The notes beneath the pieces were generated by a model. It was not told the origin of the DNA. It saw only the letters and a program-made list of their open reading frames with translations, and did no database searches. Source: CAVXJN01 sp963762165 (lineage in GTDB: Bacteria > Pseudomonadota > Gammaproteobacteria > JASBUN01). From it: DNA of 64,000 nt. Below are positions 62,436-64,000 of this stretch, piece after piece. The translations under genes and the position numbers were made by a program. The stretch lies in assembly GCA_963762165.1 (NCBI GenBank), contig CAVXJN010000001.1, forward strand, positions 682,001-746,000. The letters are read 5' to 3'. How positions within the stretch are numbered: position 1 is the first letter of the stretch; the number at the start of each line of letters is the position of its first letter.

Positions 62436-64000
62436 ATGGCCGCACTGGACCGAAAAGCCCTGCGCGACATTTGGCGTTTGCGGGCAGTGGTAATGGCAAT
62501 TGCCCTGGTATTGAGCGCTGGCGTTGCCACGTTCGTGATGTCGCTCTCGACCTATGACTCACTGGCGTTGAGCCAACGGGTGTATTACCGGGATTATCGC
62601 TTTGCCGAGGTCTTTGCCAGCTTGAAACGGGCGCCGGAGAGTGTCCGCGCGCGCATCAGCGATATCCCCGGTGTCGACAAAGTACAAACCCGCGTGGTGG
62701 CAAGCGCGAGCCTTGAGGTGCCTGGCTTCACCGAGCCCGTGATCGGCAAGCTGGTGTCCGTCCCGGATATGGGTCAACCGGTGCTAAATGCACTGCACCT
62801 GCGTCAGGGTCGCATGATTCGCGCGCAGTACGCCGACGAGACCCTGGTCAGTGACACCTTCGCCAATGCGCACCATCTGCAACCTGGCGACAGGCTAGAC
62901 GCCATCATCAACGGCAAGCGCAGGTCGCTTCGCATCGTCGGCATCGCCGTGTCGCCGGAATATCTGTACCAGTTCCCGCCCGGCGGTGCCTTTCCCGACT
63001 ACCAGCGCTATGGCGTGTTGTGGCTGGGTCGCAGTCAACTGGCGGCCGCCTACGATATGGACGGTGCTTTCAATGATGTCTCGCTGACCCTGGCTCCGCG
63101 CACAGACGAGAAAGACGTCATTGCCCGGCTGGATGCCGTGCTGGCGCCCTATGGCGGAGCGGGCGCTGTCGGCCGCGTGGACCAGATTTCCCACCGGTTC
63201 CTGTCGGAGGAACTGCGCGGCCTGCGCACCATGGCGATCGTGTTTCCGACCATATTCATGAGCGTCGCGGCATTCTTGTTCAATGTCGTGATCGGCCGTC
63301 TGGTGAGCACCCAGCGTGAACAGATCGCGATCCTGAAAGCGTTCGGGTACAGCAACGGTACGATCGCGCTGCACTTCGTCAAGCAAGTGCTTGTCATCGT
63401 CGCTATCGGCCTGACCGCAGGCATCGCTCTGGGAGCATGGCTCGGTCATGGTTTAAGCGGCCTGTACATGGAATTCTACCGTTTCCCGGTACTCTATTAT
63501 CGAATACCGTCATGGGTTTGGGTTTCGGCTGCGGCCATCAGCGTCCTGTCGGGCTTGAGCGCCACCGCGGTTGCGGTGGCGCGCGCGGCACGCCTGCCGC
63601 CGGCGCAAGGTATGCGGCCGGCTTCGCCGGCCACCTATCGAAAGACTTTGATTGAACGCCTCGGCTTGCAGAATCGGCTGTCCCAGCCCAGTCGCATGAT
63701 CGCCCGCCATCTCGAGCGGCGCCCAGGACGCGCGCTGATGACCGTCGCGGGAATCGCCAGTGCGTGCGCGATCGTGGTCGTGTCCAATTTCCAGAAAGAT
63801 GCAGTCCGGTACATGGTGGACGTGCAATACGGCATGAGCCAGCACCAGGATCTGACCGTCACGTTCACTGAACCGACTTCTCAGCGCGCCCTGTATTCGC
63901 TCTCCGGGCTCAAGGGCGTGCGCTACGCCGAAGGCTTTCGAGCGGTCCCGGTTCGCTTACGGCACGAACAATTCAGTTTCCGCACCGGTCTCGAAGGTCT
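62436..64000 (+). CDS. ABC transporter permease with FtsX-type domains, C-terminus outside the window
   Basis: Open from ATG 62436 to the last base; the gene is cut by the window edge after ~521 residues. N-terminal membrane helix (VVMAIALVLSAGVATFVM), a large periplasmic domain (residues ~45-250), then the FtsX block with helices near residue 270 (FPTIFMSVAAFLFNVVIGRLV) and TQREQIAILKAFGYSNGTI, the coupling-helix region. A second periplasmic domain begins about residue 455 after a helix that includes LMTVAGIASACAIVVVS, so the full protein probably has two FtsX repeats. It pairs with the ATPase upstream. Confidence 0.88.
   Translation, partial: MAALDRKALRDIWRLRAVVMAIALVLSAGVATFVMSLSTYDSLALSQRVYYRDYRFAEVFASLKRAPESVRARISDIPGVDKVQTRVVASASLEVPGFTEPVIGKLVSVPDMGQPVLNALHLRQGRMIRAQYADETLVSDTFANAHHLQPGDRLDAIINGKRRSLRIVGIAVSPEYLYQFPPGGAFPDYQRYGVLWLGRSQLAAAYDMDGAFNDVSLTLAPRTDEKDVIARLDAVLAPYGGAGAVGRVDQISHRFLSEELRGLRTMAIVFPTIFMSVAAFLFNVVIGRLVSTQREQIAILKAFGYSNGTIALHFVKQVLVIVAIGLTAGIALGAWLGHGLSGLYMEFYRFPVLYYRIPSWVWVSAAAISVLSGLSATAVAVARAARLPPAQGMRPASPATYRKTLIERLGLQNRLSQPSRMIARHLERRPGRALMTVAGIASACAIVVVSNFQKDAVRYMVDVQYGMSQHQDLTVTFTEPTSQRALYSLSGLKGVRYAEGFRAVPVRLRHEQFSFRTGLEG

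Overview
The window is a 64 kb piece of a high-GC gammaproteobacterial chromosome. The evidence is the flagellar order flgA-flgM-flgN | cheV-cheR | flgBCDEFGHIJKL, sigma-54 and sigma-28 type flagellar promoters, RelA, Slt70, TamA/TamB, LolD-type ABC genes, DUF2835 and a YcgR-like brake. No phage, insertion sequence or CRISPR array was seen. The order cannot be fixed from sequence reading alone; a Xanthomonadales- or Chromatiales-like lineage is a guess.

Layout. (1) 1-8.9 kb, minus strand: a surface-glycan or flagellin-glycosylation island directly downstream of flgL. It holds a truncated GT2 glycosyltransferase, a sulfotransferase-TPR fusion, a GT4-GT2 double glycosyltransferase, a clear UDP-sulfoquinovose synthase (SqdB/SQD1) and a TPR protein. 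(2) 9.0-19.3 kb, minus strand: flgL back to flgB, behind a near-perfect -24/-12 promoter. (3) 19.6-24.3 kb: cheR and cheV on minus; flgA, flgM, flgN and a PilZ-domain brake on plus. (4) 24.4-29.7 kb: tRNA-Ala(CGC), a yybP-ykoY (manganese) riboswitch ahead of a GDT1/MneA-type exporter, tRNA-Arg(CCT), relA, a double-thioredoxin protein and small unknown genes. (5) 29.8-38.5 kb: NERD protein, soluble lytic transglycosylase, a spermidine-synthase-fold protein, a ZntB/CorA-type transporter, a DUF481 barrel and a DUF748/AsmA-like protein. (6) 38.5-44.3 kb: tamB and tamA. (7) 44.5-51.4 kb: a phospho-Ser/Thr signalling module fused to pilus motors: PP2C phosphatase, an unknown protein, a HEAT-repeat Ser/Thr kinase, two PilT-type ATPases and an FHA protein. 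(8) 51.4-59.3 kb: a DUF6316-like small protein, M1-type peptidase, ChaN-PDZ protein, CsgG-like lipoprotein, small barrel, deoxyribonucleotidase, CorA and small proteins. (9) 59.7-64 kb: a CPA1 antiporter with a TrkA-like tail, then an ABC ATPase and its permease, cut by the window edge.

Regulation visible in sequence: sigma-54 sites before flgB and flgA, sigma-28 sites before flgM and cheV (the usual class II/III to class IV hierarchy), and a metal riboswitch for the Mn exporter. Four genes (flgK, the ZntB-like gene, the DUF748 gene, tamB) are each broken by one single-base shift, and each is restored to the full family sequence by one indel; three of the four are at homopolymers. This pattern looks more like uncorrected sequencing error than gene decay.

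The two most interesting groupings are the kinase/phosphatase/FHA/PilT-PilT module and the sulfoquinovose synthase with sulfotransferase in the island that follows flgL.
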